Below, one piece after another: positions 18,401 to 27,976 of a stretch of 64,000 nucleotides of DNA (position 1 is the first letter of the stretch; each line of letters begins with the position of its first letter). The DNA is from Stictocephala bisonia (taxonomy: Eukaryota > Arthropoda > Insecta > Hemiptera > Membracidae). The DNA is taken from contig JAQJVL010002622.1 of NCBI GenBank assembly GCA_035578905.1, positions 1 to 64,000 on the forward strand, written 5' to 3'. The position numbers were made by a program, and so were the translations under genes. The notes beneath the pieces were generated by a model that was given only the letters and a program-made list of their open reading frames with translations, had not been told where the DNA came from and did not search any database.

Positions 18401-20385
18401 AGTTATCATGTTTTTGTCTTAGTGTATCTTTAGAAGCTTGGAGATAGGGGGCAACAACATAGGAGCGTATTTTGGTTTTGAGTTTAAAACTGCATCCTGT
18501 ATCCAGAGGTGGTTCATTATATTTTTTCTGGTTAGTTAGAAACTCTTCTACGTTGTTGTTGAAAAGTCTTAAAAAAAAATAGCCCCTTGGTAGAAACTAG
18601 GCACCACTTAGTGGCTTTAGACTAGGATAATCAGGCTGTGTGAATTTTTCAGAAATCTCAGAATTGTTCAGAGTTGATTGCAGTCGGTCTCTAGGTTCGT
18701 ATAAAGTAAGCCTTAATTTAGTTTCCAGAATTGCTATTCTCTTGTATAAAATGTTATATTTGTTTGAGAGACCATCCAGAAATTTTATTGTGTTGTACTG
18801 GAATTGTTTCTATTTGCTTTCTTGTGGCTCGGCCGCAGTGATACATTTATTTGTTATGTCGGTTTTATCTATTTTTACGGACTACATGTTCAGGGCTAGT
18901 AATTTTCTAATCTTGCATTTTAATTATATTCAGCTTATCTTGGTAATGATCCTCATAAAAGTTTTGTAGAAACGATTTCTCTAATTTTTTTCAATTTGTC
19001 TGTTACCCTCTTCAAACATGAATGTTATTTCTTCTTTACGATTATGCAGCCGATCTATTGTAGATTTAAGCTCTTCAATCTCTATATCCTTCAAGGCAGG
19101 GTTTTTTTTTCAAAGTAAACTTCAGCCTTTAGTTTATTGTTTTCTTCTAAAAGTATATTGCCGATTTCACCTTCCATTTTCAGACCGTGGGAACTATCCC
19201 ATTTCATTATCAAAATTTACGTCAGTTTGGCTCTACTAAAGTTTTAATTCATCGATTGTCTTACAAGCAGCTCCACAAGGTGAATTTTGCAGTAGCTGCT
19301 GACTTTGTCACACAACTATTCTCTACATGTACTATATTGTTACAAAGACGACATCATATTATATATATATATATCCGTTCACTTTTTCAGCAATCTACAA
19401 ATTATTAAGTCTTTTAATTTTTATTTTTATTAATTAAACAAATTATTAAGACTTAATCTTTTATTTAGTCAGACACATGACCGTATTCATCATCATCCTC
19501 GGAAAAGGCTTGTTGACTGAATACTTGTTCATTATTTAGTTTCATAAAGGTACCTTCGATGAAATTATGTTAAAAAAAATGTGGTTCCCTGTAAAGTATT
19601 TTAGTGTTATCCTAGTTAAATCTGTGTTCATTGTTCCAGGCATGTTCAGCTAATTTAGAATGTGTAGTGTCCTTTTTTAATGTTATTTTAGTGTTCTTTT
19701 AGCCTAACTTCCAGTGGTATTTTTGTTTCCCCTATGTATTTTTCATTGCACTCACAAGAATGCAATATACTACGTTTTTGGAGGATTGCTCCTCATTCAT
19801 TGGTTTAGTTTTAGTTAAGAATGTCTTAATGTGTTTTGTGTGTTGAATGATGTTCTGATTTTGTATTTCCTAACTATGCGTCTCATACATGCCACAAGAA
19901 AAATATAAATAATCTGTTTGTTCAGCTGTTTTTGTTCAATTTGAGGTGTTTATTCATTAACAGAATGTACAACTGGTGTTGGAGAGGGAAATCCATTGGA
20001 TGCACATGCTCAACCCAGACGCCCAGCACTATGGTTTGGTCTGTACATTGTTCGATGATATGTTCCACAGACCTCATATTAGGATGAATTATTTTAGAAA
20101 CTAATCAAGCATTAACTGTACACAGATTGTTTCCATGACTGTTTTTGTTTTAGAAAGGAGAATCTGTCAACAAGCTACCAGGGGGAGGATGTTGCTATGG
20201 GAATCTGGCTGGAAGGAATGAACGCGACTGCACATGTTGGATCAGAGTGCTATTGGGCTTGCAATGAACAGTGTCACTCTCTCACCTGTAATGCCATGGA
20301 GTTGTCTGTGAATGATGTTTACAAGATGTGGGAAACCTTCCAACAGTGTGGAAATAAAATTTGCCACTGCCCTAGTCCATCATAA
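12254..20385 (+). CDS. B3GALNT2: GT31 beta-1,3-N-acetylgalactosaminyltransferase, 3' half (B3GALNT2-like)
   Basis: Three exons on the + strand (12254-12437, 12661-12912, 20154-20385) join in frame and end in TAA at 20383-20385. The product transfers GalNAc in beta-1,3 linkage onto a GlcNAc acceptor in the ER/Golgi; in vertebrates B3GALNT2 acts in alpha-dystroglycan O-mannosylation. The family assignment rests on DIVFVNVVDTYRNLPKKVL, the metal-binding triad in LKTDDDTF, the WW...FRVGWPV...GKWRE block, YPLFPSGAGYVLSKD and YQGEDVAMGIWL, in the order and spacing of human B3GALNT2. About 223 codons are present; the N-terminal signal anchor and stem are missing from the window or unrecognised. Splice signals: GTGAGT and GTATGT donors and TTTCAG/TTTTAG acceptors. 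Intron 1 is 223 bp, intron 2 about 7.2 kb and full of transposons. A true B3GALNT2 orthologue is likely, though another GT31 member is possible. Confidence 0.88.
12661..12912 (+). CDS. B3GALNT2: GT31 transferase catalytic exon with the DDD motif
   Basis: Acceptor ends at 12660 (TTTTAG) and donor GTATGT begins at 12913. It encodes YILKTDDDTFID, the DxD-type motif that binds the divalent cation and UDP-sugar, followed by WHWWSCFRVGWPVKKYGKWR and YPLFPSGAGYVLSKDTVAWL. All the expected GT31 landmarks are present without gaps, so this exon appears functional. Confidence 0.9.
13167..14026. mobile_element. piggyBac-like non-autonomous element
   Basis: Flanked by TTAA at 13163-13166 and 14027-14030, the target of piggyBac transposases. 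The ends are inverted: CCTTGTGAGTGTGG on the left and CCACACTCGCAGG on the right. The 860 bp inside carry no open frame, so this is a MITE that depended on another element. It lies in the large intron of the glycosyltransferase gene. Confidence 0.65.
14778..14941. repeat. Partial second copy of the piggyBac-like element's 3' part
   Basis: About 160 bp nearly identical to 13853-14013, in the same orientation. It stops just before the terminal CCACACTC bases, where a SINE-like sequence begins, so the end was lost or replaced by that insertion. Confidence 0.8.
14940..15108 (+). mobile_element. tRNA-derived SINE
   Basis: The first 70 bases look like a tRNA gene: an A-box (TGGCTCAGTGG) about 10 bases in, then a B-box (GGTTCGAATCT) at the usual distance. 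The two ends cannot pair into an acceptor stem, so it is not a functional tRNA. A non-tRNA body follows to an A-rich tail at about 15080-15108. The A and B boxes form an internal RNA polymerase III promoter in such elements. Confidence 0.75.
15109..15984. other. Intron sequence, nothing recognised
   Basis: AT-rich intronic DNA between the SINE and the antisense LINE; no open frame, repeat or RNA gene was identified. Confidence 0.5.
16020..16960 (-). pseudogene. LINE reverse-transcriptase C-terminal tail
   Basis: The minus-strand translation carries the usual post-RT block of jockey/CR1-type LINEs: MNDLVFNE, then HIDRLFMKLSSSIFALRH (about 16645-16590), SNIRYRIVFW (about 16530-16500), and HHTRRFERKPS followed by GTKLFNLLPEEIKS (about 16230-16165). 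These usually read as HIRYGI.FWG and KLFN.LP..I in active elements. Stops and frameshifts break it into at least three pieces. Confidence 0.75.
17701..18290 (-). pseudogene. LINE apurinic-like endonuclease domain
   Basis: The minus-strand frame includes LNYLLDSISPDITVVSEH (about 18225-18175), ITNYSLGPAF, GVYRPPKRDKDSL (about 17955-17915) and IVIFGDFNVDSL (about 17850-17815). GVYRPP and GDFNVD are landmarks of the exonuclease-endonuclease-phosphatase fold that nicks target DNA for LINEs; the D and N of GDFN are catalytic. The longest uninterrupted piece is 17701-18078. The expected glutamate/histidine motifs before and after are partly eroded. Confidence 0.75.
18600..19200 (-). pseudogene. LINE ORF1-like coiled-coil remnant
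   Basis: The minus-strand translation has heptad-like charged stretches such as LEEENNKLKAEV (about 19170-19130) and SSIDRLHNRKEEITFMFEE (about 19060-19000), typical of ORF1 coiled coils in jockey/CR1-type LINEs. Several stops interrupt it. No zinc knuckle or RRM could be seen. Confidence 0.5.
19512..19883 (-). repeat. Penelope-like element fragment (GIY-YIG region)
   Basis: About 370 bp matching 3877-4253 of the readable Penelope copy, in the same orientation, with several small deletions and substitutions. It covers the GIY-YIG nuclease end of the protein. Indels break the frame. Confidence 0.9.
19964..20104 (+). CDS. Exon-like open segment of unknown identity
   Basis: A polypyrimidine-poor acceptor TTAACAG ends at 19963, and 46 codons follow to a TAA at 20102-20104. 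The peptide (VQLVLEREIHWMHMLNP..., then HYGLVCTLFDDMFHRPH) has ordinary protein composition with His, Trp, Met, Cys and Asp, unlike the Lys/Asn/Ile-rich frames of the surrounding AT-rich DNA. Its frame needs an upstream exon ending between codons, whereas the preceding glycosyltransferase exon ends two bases into a codon, so it is not an alternative last exon of that gene in this frame. It lies 49 bp upstream of the real last exon. I do not recognise the peptide; it could be a displaced exon, part of an unknown element, or chance. Confidence 0.3.
   Translation, partial: NVQLVLEREIHWMHMLNPDAQHYGLVCTLFDDMFHRPHIRMNYFRN
20154..20385 (+). CDS. B3GALNT2: GT31 transferase last exon with the GEDV motif and stop
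   Basis: Acceptor GTTTTAG ends at 20153. The exon completes an Arg codon and encodes ENLSTSYQGEDVAMGIWLEG; the E-D pair is the conserved GT31 element near the active site. A cysteine-rich C-terminus follows (SECYWACNEQCHSLTC, then CGNKICHC) and ends in TAA. Paired cysteines at the C-terminus are also seen in vertebrate B3GALNT2. The exon is 7.2 kb from the previous one. Confidence 0.88.
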
Positions 20386-20929
20386 AAGTGGTTTTTACTT
20401 TAAGTTCATTTAAAAGGTAAAAATGTTTGGATACATACAATGATAATAATTAAGGTTTAGAGATACTTTAACTTTTGAAAGATAAATTTAAAACTCTTGA
20501 GTAGTATTTAAGAAAAAATAATCTGGATATTCGCATGATATAAGTTACACCACAGAAAAATAAGTTTAATTTTGTGAAACAAGTTGAAATTGGAACTTCC
20601 CGAGGGATTACAATAGACACGAGGGATATCTCAAATGCCCATAGCATTCCGTCCTTCCAAAAGCAATTTAACCCTAGATTACTACTCTTAATTTATAATC
20701 ATGTCCATACTATTTATTTATAATTTTGACTACTTCATGTTTCTTATTTATTATTTTTTTTTTTTTTTACGTGGACCATCATGTTAATTTGTTATTTTAA
20801 TCTGTTGTAATATTAGTTACATATTTCTAATTTCATGAAAAAAGTTATTCTTAAACCTAATTTTTAAATAATATTTTATGTATTTTTGTTATAACATGTT
20901 CTTGTGTTTATGGCAAATTTATTTAATAC
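20386..20929 (+). other. Probable 3' UTR and downstream flank of the GT31 gene
   Basis: AT-rich sequence after the stop. No strong canonical AATAAA lies close to the stop; several near-matches occur around 20510-20575. Nothing else is recognised before the next LINE. Confidence 0.4.
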
Positions 20930-21390
20930 TTCCAACGGCAAAGCCACAATACATATCATAACTAACAAATTCAAGTTCCTGAAAATATAACAATGAGTAT
21001 AATAACGATCGGTGACGATGTTTAGCATAATATAACAAATAAACAACAAGAATATAGATAAATGCTAACTTATTTGTAAAACGGTGAACAATTTAAGTAA
21101 CAGCTTTTGAATAGATAGCACAAGTGCACATGAGATGAGATTGAGAGAAAACAATAACAACAAAGTGAGTAACCAGAAAAATAAGTTTACGTGTATGGAT
21201 TTTGAACAAAAAACAAAAACAAAAAAACAAAACTAACAGCAATATATGATTTAACTAAATTTTACAATAACGATAACAATACAATAAAATACGGAATATA
21301 ACAAGTAAAAACAAAGAATACAAAAACTATATGACTACATACAAAATAACAAGAACATTTGCTAGAAGAATTAACTGCAGCCTCAAATCA

Positions 21391-21939
21391 CTAGATTGTC
21401 AGCTGGCTTTCAGAAAATGCCTCTTGAAGGTAGATCCACTGCTGTTGAACAGGTCTAATTCCTCCGGGATGAGATTTCAATGTCTCTGAATTCTCAGCAT
21501 GGGGCTGTTTAATTAGTAGTTGGAGGAAACAGCCACTCTGGCAAAGAGGTTTCGAACCTGGTGCAAGACAGTCTAATTCAGAAACAATAAGGCGCTGAAG
21601 GAACAAGACATCATGGTTGAAATGTCTGACTTCAAAAGGTGGAAGATGGAGCAAAGATACTAGTTCCGCCAAGAGCACATCCAAGTTTTAAAGCCAAGAC
21701 GAGCAGTATAGGAGTCTCAAGGAGTCCATACTGGTGAATGTTGTAGCAAGCCGATGAATGAGGCCGAGATTTCGAAGCGCCCTGCTGCAGACTGACTGAA
21801 CCTGGCGATCCCAGCTAAGATGTGGCACCAGCAGCACAACTAGATCCTTCACTTCTGACGATCTAGTTATGACTTCACCTTTCAAAATGTAATTACGATG
21901 CAAGGGATTCTCAATCCGGTGGAAAGTTGTGCAGACCAT
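21391..21939 (-). pseudogene. LINE RT C-terminal tail
   Basis: Two overlapping minus-strand frames (21688-21939 and 21391-21684) carry VKDLVVLLVPHLSWDRQV (the usual VKDLGV.....L.W..H), ALRNLGLIHR, and then tail residues. They follow the RT frame after a deletion and are separated by a frameshift near 21686. Confidence 0.7.
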
Positions 21940-22549
21940 GGTATAGTAACCATTCTCGAATGCTATATGACCGTAGTTTATCTAAGAGAATCCTGTGGTT
22001 CACAAGGTCAAATGCCTTCGTAAAGTCAAGCTCAACAGCATCCACCTGACAGCGATCCTCAAAGGCATCGAATATATCCATCTCAAAGATCATGATGTTT
22101 ATTGCAGAGCAACGTCCTTTCCTGAATCCATGTTGGGCCAGTGTAATAAACTGGTTGGTGATGAAATTGATTCTTGCAAGAACAAGTCTTTCAAAAACTT
22201 TGGCAAGCACAGGTAAAATTGCTAATGGCCGGTAGTTCTTGACATCATTAATTGGGCCTTTCTTGTGGATTGGAACAATGTATGTAGTTTTTTGGATGTC
22301 AGGAAAGATTCCAATTGGTAATGACAAGTTAAATAATCTAGTGAGAGGAGAAACCATTAGACGACGACAGTGCTTAGAATCAGGACCACACCCCTTATTG
22401 GTATCAAGAGATGAGAGTGCATTGAGAACTTCAGACACTCGAACAGGAGATACAGATGACATTCCCAGGTAAGAAGAGAGCATAGACTGCAATGGTTCCA
22501 GTGTATAATCACAATCACTGAACACAGAAGAGAAGAAGTCGGCAAACAA
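21911..22549 (-). pseudogene. LINE reverse transcriptase, fingers and first palm motif
   Basis: A 212-codon frame. Landmarks: FADFFSSVFS at the start, NTNKGCGPD-like GPDS (about residue 53-58), IVPIHKKG and KNYRPLAILPVLAKVFERLV (about 91-121), QHGFRKGRCSA (about 137-147), and VDAVELDFTKAFDLVNHRIL with motif A (about 164-183), which contains one catalytic aspartate. This is the usual order in jockey-type LINE RT. The YADD motif that should follow is missing. Confidence 0.85.
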
Positions 22550-22749
22550 TTAATTAGAAGAAGACTAATCGTCGACAGATGTGGTTCCCTCAAAGTACAC
22601 AGTATAAGGAAGAGAGTTGGAGCCATGCATTGCCTTCACATACAGCCAACAGATCTTTGGATTATGGGGAAGAACTCCTTGGACATGATTAACATAATTT
22701 GCAAAACAATCCCTAGCCATGACCTTGCACTGCGCTCTAACCAAATAGA

Positions 22750-24350
22750 ATTCAAATAATCTCTAACCAATATGCTGAATCAAATGTAAAGGTTCAGGAC
22801 AAAATCACAGAACATTCATTTTTAGCTCAATTTGATTGTTAACCTTTTATTTATGTAGTAAAATAATCAATGAACAGTCTATAGTATTAACATTCACGTA
22901 TCATGAAAACAAATTATTTCCCTACATCAATAACATTGTTAAAAAACTGAACGTAAACACTACTGTTTCGTAAAATATATGACACATGATATAGTACAGA
23001 TAAAACGGTATGACCTTGAGTGGCACCGACGGAATACTGGTCTCTACAAACAAAATGAGGAAGGTACTGAGACAGATGATCCGCCAGCATATGTAGTTTG
23101 GCTGATCTTGGAATTTTGCAAATGTCAGTTTGTATTTTTTATGATAGAGTAATAATCTAGGGTTAAACTATCGCTTACTGTCCTATTTCTGAGCAGATTT
23201 GCATAGAATTCTTGTGAGAAAATATATCTACTCACACAAATGTGGATATAACTTAAAAAACTATCTATACCCTACCTCTGTCTAAAACTCCTGATTATGG
23301 TTCTTGAAGTATTAATTAAATTTAGTTTCTAATAATTCTTAAATGTAGAGCTTTTTTAGCTGCAAATAAAGTTATCTTAATATCCACCACAAGAATAACT
23401 TCTATACTAAATGAAAAAAAGCTCTTTCATAAAAAATCATTTAACTTTTCGCACACGGAAATTATTTTACCCTATTTTAAAGGAACATGTAATTATGTAA
23501 AAGTTTTAGAAGCAAAGGAACATAAAAAATATATAAATTTATATTTAAAGTTAAAATTATAACTTAATGCTAATTTATTGTAGATGTACAATTATAATGA
23601 AAAGTACATAAATAAAAATGTTCAACATTTCAGTTGAAACTTTTAAAAGTATCTTTCATTTATGATACAATAATAACTACAACAAAATAATTGAAAACTA
23701 GAAAACAGAGAAAAAGAATGATAAGTGTTGAAAACAATGTCCTTGGGTGGAGTGATAGACAGAGGATATTTTCGTTTTATGCATGTGTAAAGGCAGGAGA
23801 TGGAGCTGCACCCTTGCATGCTTTAATTAGCTGCTTCACCCCTTTTCATCCATAGATGATTTACGTTTTTGATAGGCTGAGGGAGTGGTCAAAGACATGT
23901 CTAAGTTGATGCTGCACTAGCGGAAGTTTTAGGAACTATCATTTACACTATCGACAGAAATATTTCATTTCGGATATGTTCGTTTACCGCATTTGAGGCA
24001 AAGTAGAGGCTGGGTATATATTCGTTTGCCACGTGCGAAGGGTTAATTAAATAACAAAAAGTTAAAGTAAAAATTACTTTCTAGTGGTAGTTATTATTTA
24101 TATGATGATGTGATTTTTTCAAATGTTTTCATAAAAACTTGTTAAATATAAATTTTACTTTGAATGTAAATTTGATAATATAATAGGCTATACAGATTTA
24201 TGTACATATTTATATGAACATATATTAAATATACAAACCTAACTATATAGTATACACGAACATTTTTATCCAATCATTCTGCTGTATGTCTAAAACGTGA
24301 AAAATGAAAACCTAATTTGGAAATGCATAACACAGTGCATAAAATAACAC
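22750..24350. other. No gene recognised
   Basis: AT-rich intergenic sequence between two LINE relics. A moderately mixed-composition patch lies at about 23740-24050, but it has no open frame or recognisable repeat. Confidence 0.5.
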
Positions 24351-24354
24351 ATAA

Positions 24355-24380
24355 ACTGGGCAACTCTTGTGTTGCCCAGT
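24355..24380. repeat. Perfect 10-bp hairpin
   Basis: Arms ACTGGGCAAC and GTTGCCCAGT are exact reverse complements around a six-base loop. It could form a stem in DNA or RNA. It is not followed by a T-run and no gene is adjacent. Confidence 0.7.
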
Positions 24381-24617
24381 TCCAAGAACTTGTTGCCTGG
24401 AGAAGGTAGCCCGGTGCTGGCAAATTTGTAATGGGCAAAATTCATCAATTTAAGTGAAGTTCTTCAGAAGTGACAGTTTGGCCTCAGGCAATGTATTATG
24501 CTTTCTAAGCTTTGTAAAAAAGTACAAAATAAATGATTCGTCTATTTGAGAATTAATGAATCACTTAGTTGTGATCAAGGTCAGTTACGTATAGTGTAGC
24601 AATGTGCACTATGCAAT

Positions 24618-24654
24618 AATAATAATAATAATAATAAATAATAATAATAAACTT
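24618..24654. repeat. (AAT)n microsatellite at a LINE 3' end
   Basis: About a dozen AAT/ATA units. On the minus strand this forms the tail of the LINE relic that begins immediately to the right, as is common for LINEs with microsatellite 3' ends. Confidence 0.8.
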
Positions 24655-26480
24655 CTTTATTGCTGTAGGATATTAGAAATATTGCATAGCATTGCGTCAA
24701 AAGGATTTACAAAATAAAACAGAAAAAACATTGTGGTGTCGACACTTAAGCCATACAACAAGATTTGTAATCGCGAAAATAAATTTGATCTCAAGCCGAT
24801 GATACCCCCTATATGTAGTCCATGAACTCGTCCACCGAGTAGAACACGCTCGACACTAAAAAGCCTCTTAATTATGATTTGAATTTTGGTTCACAAATTT
24901 CGAATCGATTGCCTTCCGGGACTTTGTTCAGAATGGAAAACTCCCATCTGAGAGGGTAGGCGAGCCAATTTATTGCCAATCTGTGCTGCACTGTTCTGTA
25001 CACACTTCTGGATCTTGTGTTGTGTTTGGATCTTTTTTACAAACACTGTCGACATGATCATTCCACGGTCAGCTCATCATCTACGAGCATTCCGAGGAAT
25101 TTAACGTGATCGACTTCTTCAATGGTATCATTTATCATTTAGTATCATTTATCATTGCAAGTCGGCGAGGTATTGAATTCAGAGCAGTGCTGCCTCCGAA
25201 AATCATGCAGTTTGATTTTGAAGGATTTACTTTGAGGTTTTTGTTTTCAAAGTATTGAATTGCAAGAATTTATTCCTTCAAAAGAAGAAATTTCAATTTG
25301 CTCAATTTTGTTTGAACTGAAACAGAGAGAGTCGTGTCGTCCGTGGTACTGGACAATTTGCCCATTTCAAATGAAATAATTCAGATCATTTCACATACAC
25401 CTAGAATAAGAGGGGGCCGAGAATCGATCCCTTGAGGGACTCCATATCTCAATTTGCGGTATGTGAAATCGCTCCATTGACTTGAACGTGTTGTGACTTC
25501 CGGAGAGATACGACCTCAACCAACTGTGTGGCAGGCCACCGAACTCCAGAATTCCACAGTCTCGTCAAGGAGATATTGTGTTCCACACAATCAAAAGCCA
25601 AGACTTACATTAAATCAAGGAAGACACTTAATGTCGTACTGTGGATATCCTGGTCGCTCACAATCATTTCCACTAAGTGGATGATTGCATCGACAGTTGA
25701 TTTTACCTTTATGGAAACCAAACTGGTTATTTGACAAAATGTTGAGTCCTTCAAAAGAAAATTTAGCATCCTGCACATGAAAAGTTTTTCAAAAACTTTT
25801 GCTTAGCACCGGCAGGATGGAGATAGGCCTATAATTGTTTGGTTGCCGTGAATCTCCCTTTTTGAAGATAGGAATCACTTTTGCAACCTTGAGAGAATTT
25901 GAAAGATGCTGTTTTGAATGAAAGAATTAATTGATTGAGTAAGGGGGCCCACGATGCCGTTTTGGCAGTTTTTCAGAAGCCATGTCTACATGCCCGTTGA
26001 TATCAGCCGATTTTTTTGCCTTTCAGATCGAAAAATCGCCCCCTGACACCTCCCGCTCAGTAACCTTGGTGAGAAACATCGATTCGGCCGGATTTAACTG
26101 CCCAGATGCAACCAGAGGTGCGGAGTGTGAGTCCAGTGTCACCAGCATTTGCAAAATAATTATTGATACAATTCGCTAACCTCCAGAGGCTCCCGGACAA
26201 TCTTTCCCTCCACCTCCAGTTCAGTACTTGTCGCTTTCTGATCGGACACCTTGGTGCTGTTGATGACAGACCATGCTTGTTTAGAAACATTTTCTGCGTA
26301 TTTTAATTGCTTATTTATTTCATAGCTCTTTTGCAGCTTTCAAGACTTTTCTGTAGATCTTTTATATAGTCTTAAAAGAGTTTAAATTCATGATTGAAAG
26401 GTTAATTGCAACTGGCGGCCAAATTTTTTTTTTAATTTCCCCTAGACACTAAAATTCCTTTAGTGATCCAGGTGTTTTGA
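24655..26480 (-). mobile_element. LINE relic with scrambled reverse transcriptase
   Basis: On the minus strand the fragments run from a pre-RT segment near 26280-26060 through [21 protein letters not shown] (25880-25820) and KSFSKTF (25800-25780). The region 25740-25490 holds motifs equivalent to QFGF...S.VDAI...L..V...ST..D.VF.D..KAFD, and at about 25450 a GVPQGSILGPLL-like block. YADDT is recoverable near 25350. A tail extends to the (AAT)n at 24618. Many frameshifts and stops; no frame exceeds 77 codons. By motif style it is jockey/RTE-like and distinct from the two LINEs to its left. Confidence 0.65.
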
Positions 26481-27201
26481 TTGATACCTTCGGTTTGGTT
26501 TTGGGTGTTTTGAAGGGGCAAAAGGAAGCGAGATGAAATTTCAGAGTTTATTTAAAGAGAACCCAAAAAAATGTCACAAGTGTCCAGTTTAAAAGAAGTT
26601 TAGGTTTTCGATACAGAATAGCTTAACATAATAGTCAAAGTAAACAACTGTACAAGAATGATGTACATTTTTGCAATTGCACACTTTCTTCCAAAATAAC
26701 CTTATAATAAAGGAAATAAGGTGTTTTTTCCTCAAACAAAATCTATTGCAATAATCTTTCTGTAAATTATTGTTTACTTTAAATATTTTTTAACTAGTTC
26801 CTAAAGATAACTAAAAAAATTTTTAAAAAAAATTTTTTAAAAAGTGTAAAAAATAAGGCTTAGATCATGTTTTGAATCTTCAAAATATCACATTTTTCCA
26901 GGAAGAGGCATTGTCTCATTCAAAAATTATAGGGTTTCCGGAGTTCAATAACTCCTGACCCACATTATCAAACCATCGATGTATACAGGGTGTAACAGAA
27001 ATACTTGGATAAAAAACATCAAGAAGGTTGTTCCTGAGGTCAAACACAAATACCAAAAAGTTCTATAAAAATATGTCCTAATGTGCACTTTTTTCTGTCT
27101 GTCCAGTCCCGTCTGCCCTGTGTTTTTTTTTACATTATAAATTTTTGTATCAGGAACCATTAGAAGTGTTGAAATTTGTCACATGTGCTTTACAACTAAT
27201 A
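26481..27201. other. No gene recognised; possible transposon end at 26984
   Basis: AT-rich, partly homopolymeric. CAGGGTGTAACAGAAATAC at 26984 looks like the end of a DNA transposon, but I found no matching inverted end. Confidence 0.35.
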
Positions 27202-27974
27202 CAGTACAACCTCAATTTATCTGGCCTCGCTTTATCCCGGCAGACCGAGTCATCCAGTTTCGGCAAGTAGATAGGCAATAAAATTATTTACCAATACAAT
27301 TACAATTAAATCGAAGCGTCTTTCAGTTTTCAAACACAAATGTCTTGCTCACGTGTTTCAGTTTTGCATTTCCCGTAAATTGCAGGCGTTAGTAGTCACC
27401 CTCTCTCGAAAAGCAGTACGCTTGTTACTGTCTAATAATCTTAAATAATGCGCCTGAAGATTCCGAGCTTGCAAATGTTGTTTGCTTTTTGTTTAGTGTG
27501 GGCTGCCTGGAAGAGTCTATTTTGCAAGTGAGGAAGTCGGAAGGAAACAGTTCATTTTACTACACAATTTATTGTACACATAATTTGCCGTTACATAACT
27601 GTACATATTTTTTATATCAAGCATCAGAGTTTAAAAATTAAATTTTAGTATAAAGATTTTAATATTTAAAGTAAACATATATAATTTAACTTACATTTAC
27701 CTAAACTTTGATACGCCTAATTAAAACACATTTGTTAATTTCAAATATCTTTTTATATGTATTGTAAAGCGCGTCAAAGTGGCAATCCGTAATAAACAAT
27801 CGTATCGTTTCATTACATTAGCCGCAGAGCGGTTGCTCACGTGCAATTTAGGCAGCCGCTTACTACTACTGAGTTACTAACGTGATTCCTCCAATAAACC
27901 ATTGTTTTATCCGGCTTTTATCGTAACCGGACTTGAACTTTGCACACATTAGGCCAAGATAATAGGTTGTACTG
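27202..27974. mobile_element. pogo/Tigger-like MITE
   Basis: Ends are CAGTACAACCT (27202) and AGGTTGTACTG (27974), exact inverted repeats of 11 bp, flanked by TA at 27200-27201 and 27975-27976. Subterminal ATCTGGCC...CCGG and TTATCCGGC blocks match the style of pogo/Tigger family ends. The 773-bp interior has no transposase, so it is non-autonomous. Confidence 0.75.
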
Positions 27975-27976
27975 TA

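Larger units (their letters stand above)
15985..19400 (-). mobile_element. LINE (jockey/CR1-type), antisense in the host intron, internally deleted
   Basis: On the minus strand the parts run in LINE order: a coiled-coil ORF1-like region (about 19200-18600), an endonuclease (about 18290-17700), a linker with NEFNSYFA (about 17140), and a C-terminal tail (16950-16020) ending in an A/T-rich 3' end at about 15990. The reverse-transcriptase core, including the catalytic YADD motif, is missing: sequence jumps from the pre-RT linker to the post-palm AAEYCSMNDLVFNE region near 16790-16750. Frameshifts and stops occur throughout. A dead copy that can no longer move. Confidence 0.75.
20930..22700 (-). 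mobile_element. LINE (jockey-type) 3' half, antisense to the host gene
   Basis: The minus strand reads in order from a pre-RT segment (about 22640) through reverse-transcriptase motifs to a C-terminal tail at about 21400, then a 3' flank to about 20930. The palm motif with the catalytic aspartates is absent; sequence jumps from the LRSYSIREW region to a tail, so the copy is deleted as well as 5'-truncated. Confidence 0.75.

Noticed and set aside
19964..20104. Alternative last exon of the glycosyltransferase
   Set aside because: The upstream exon ends in a phase that would read this segment in a different frame, which soon reaches a stop without GT31 features.
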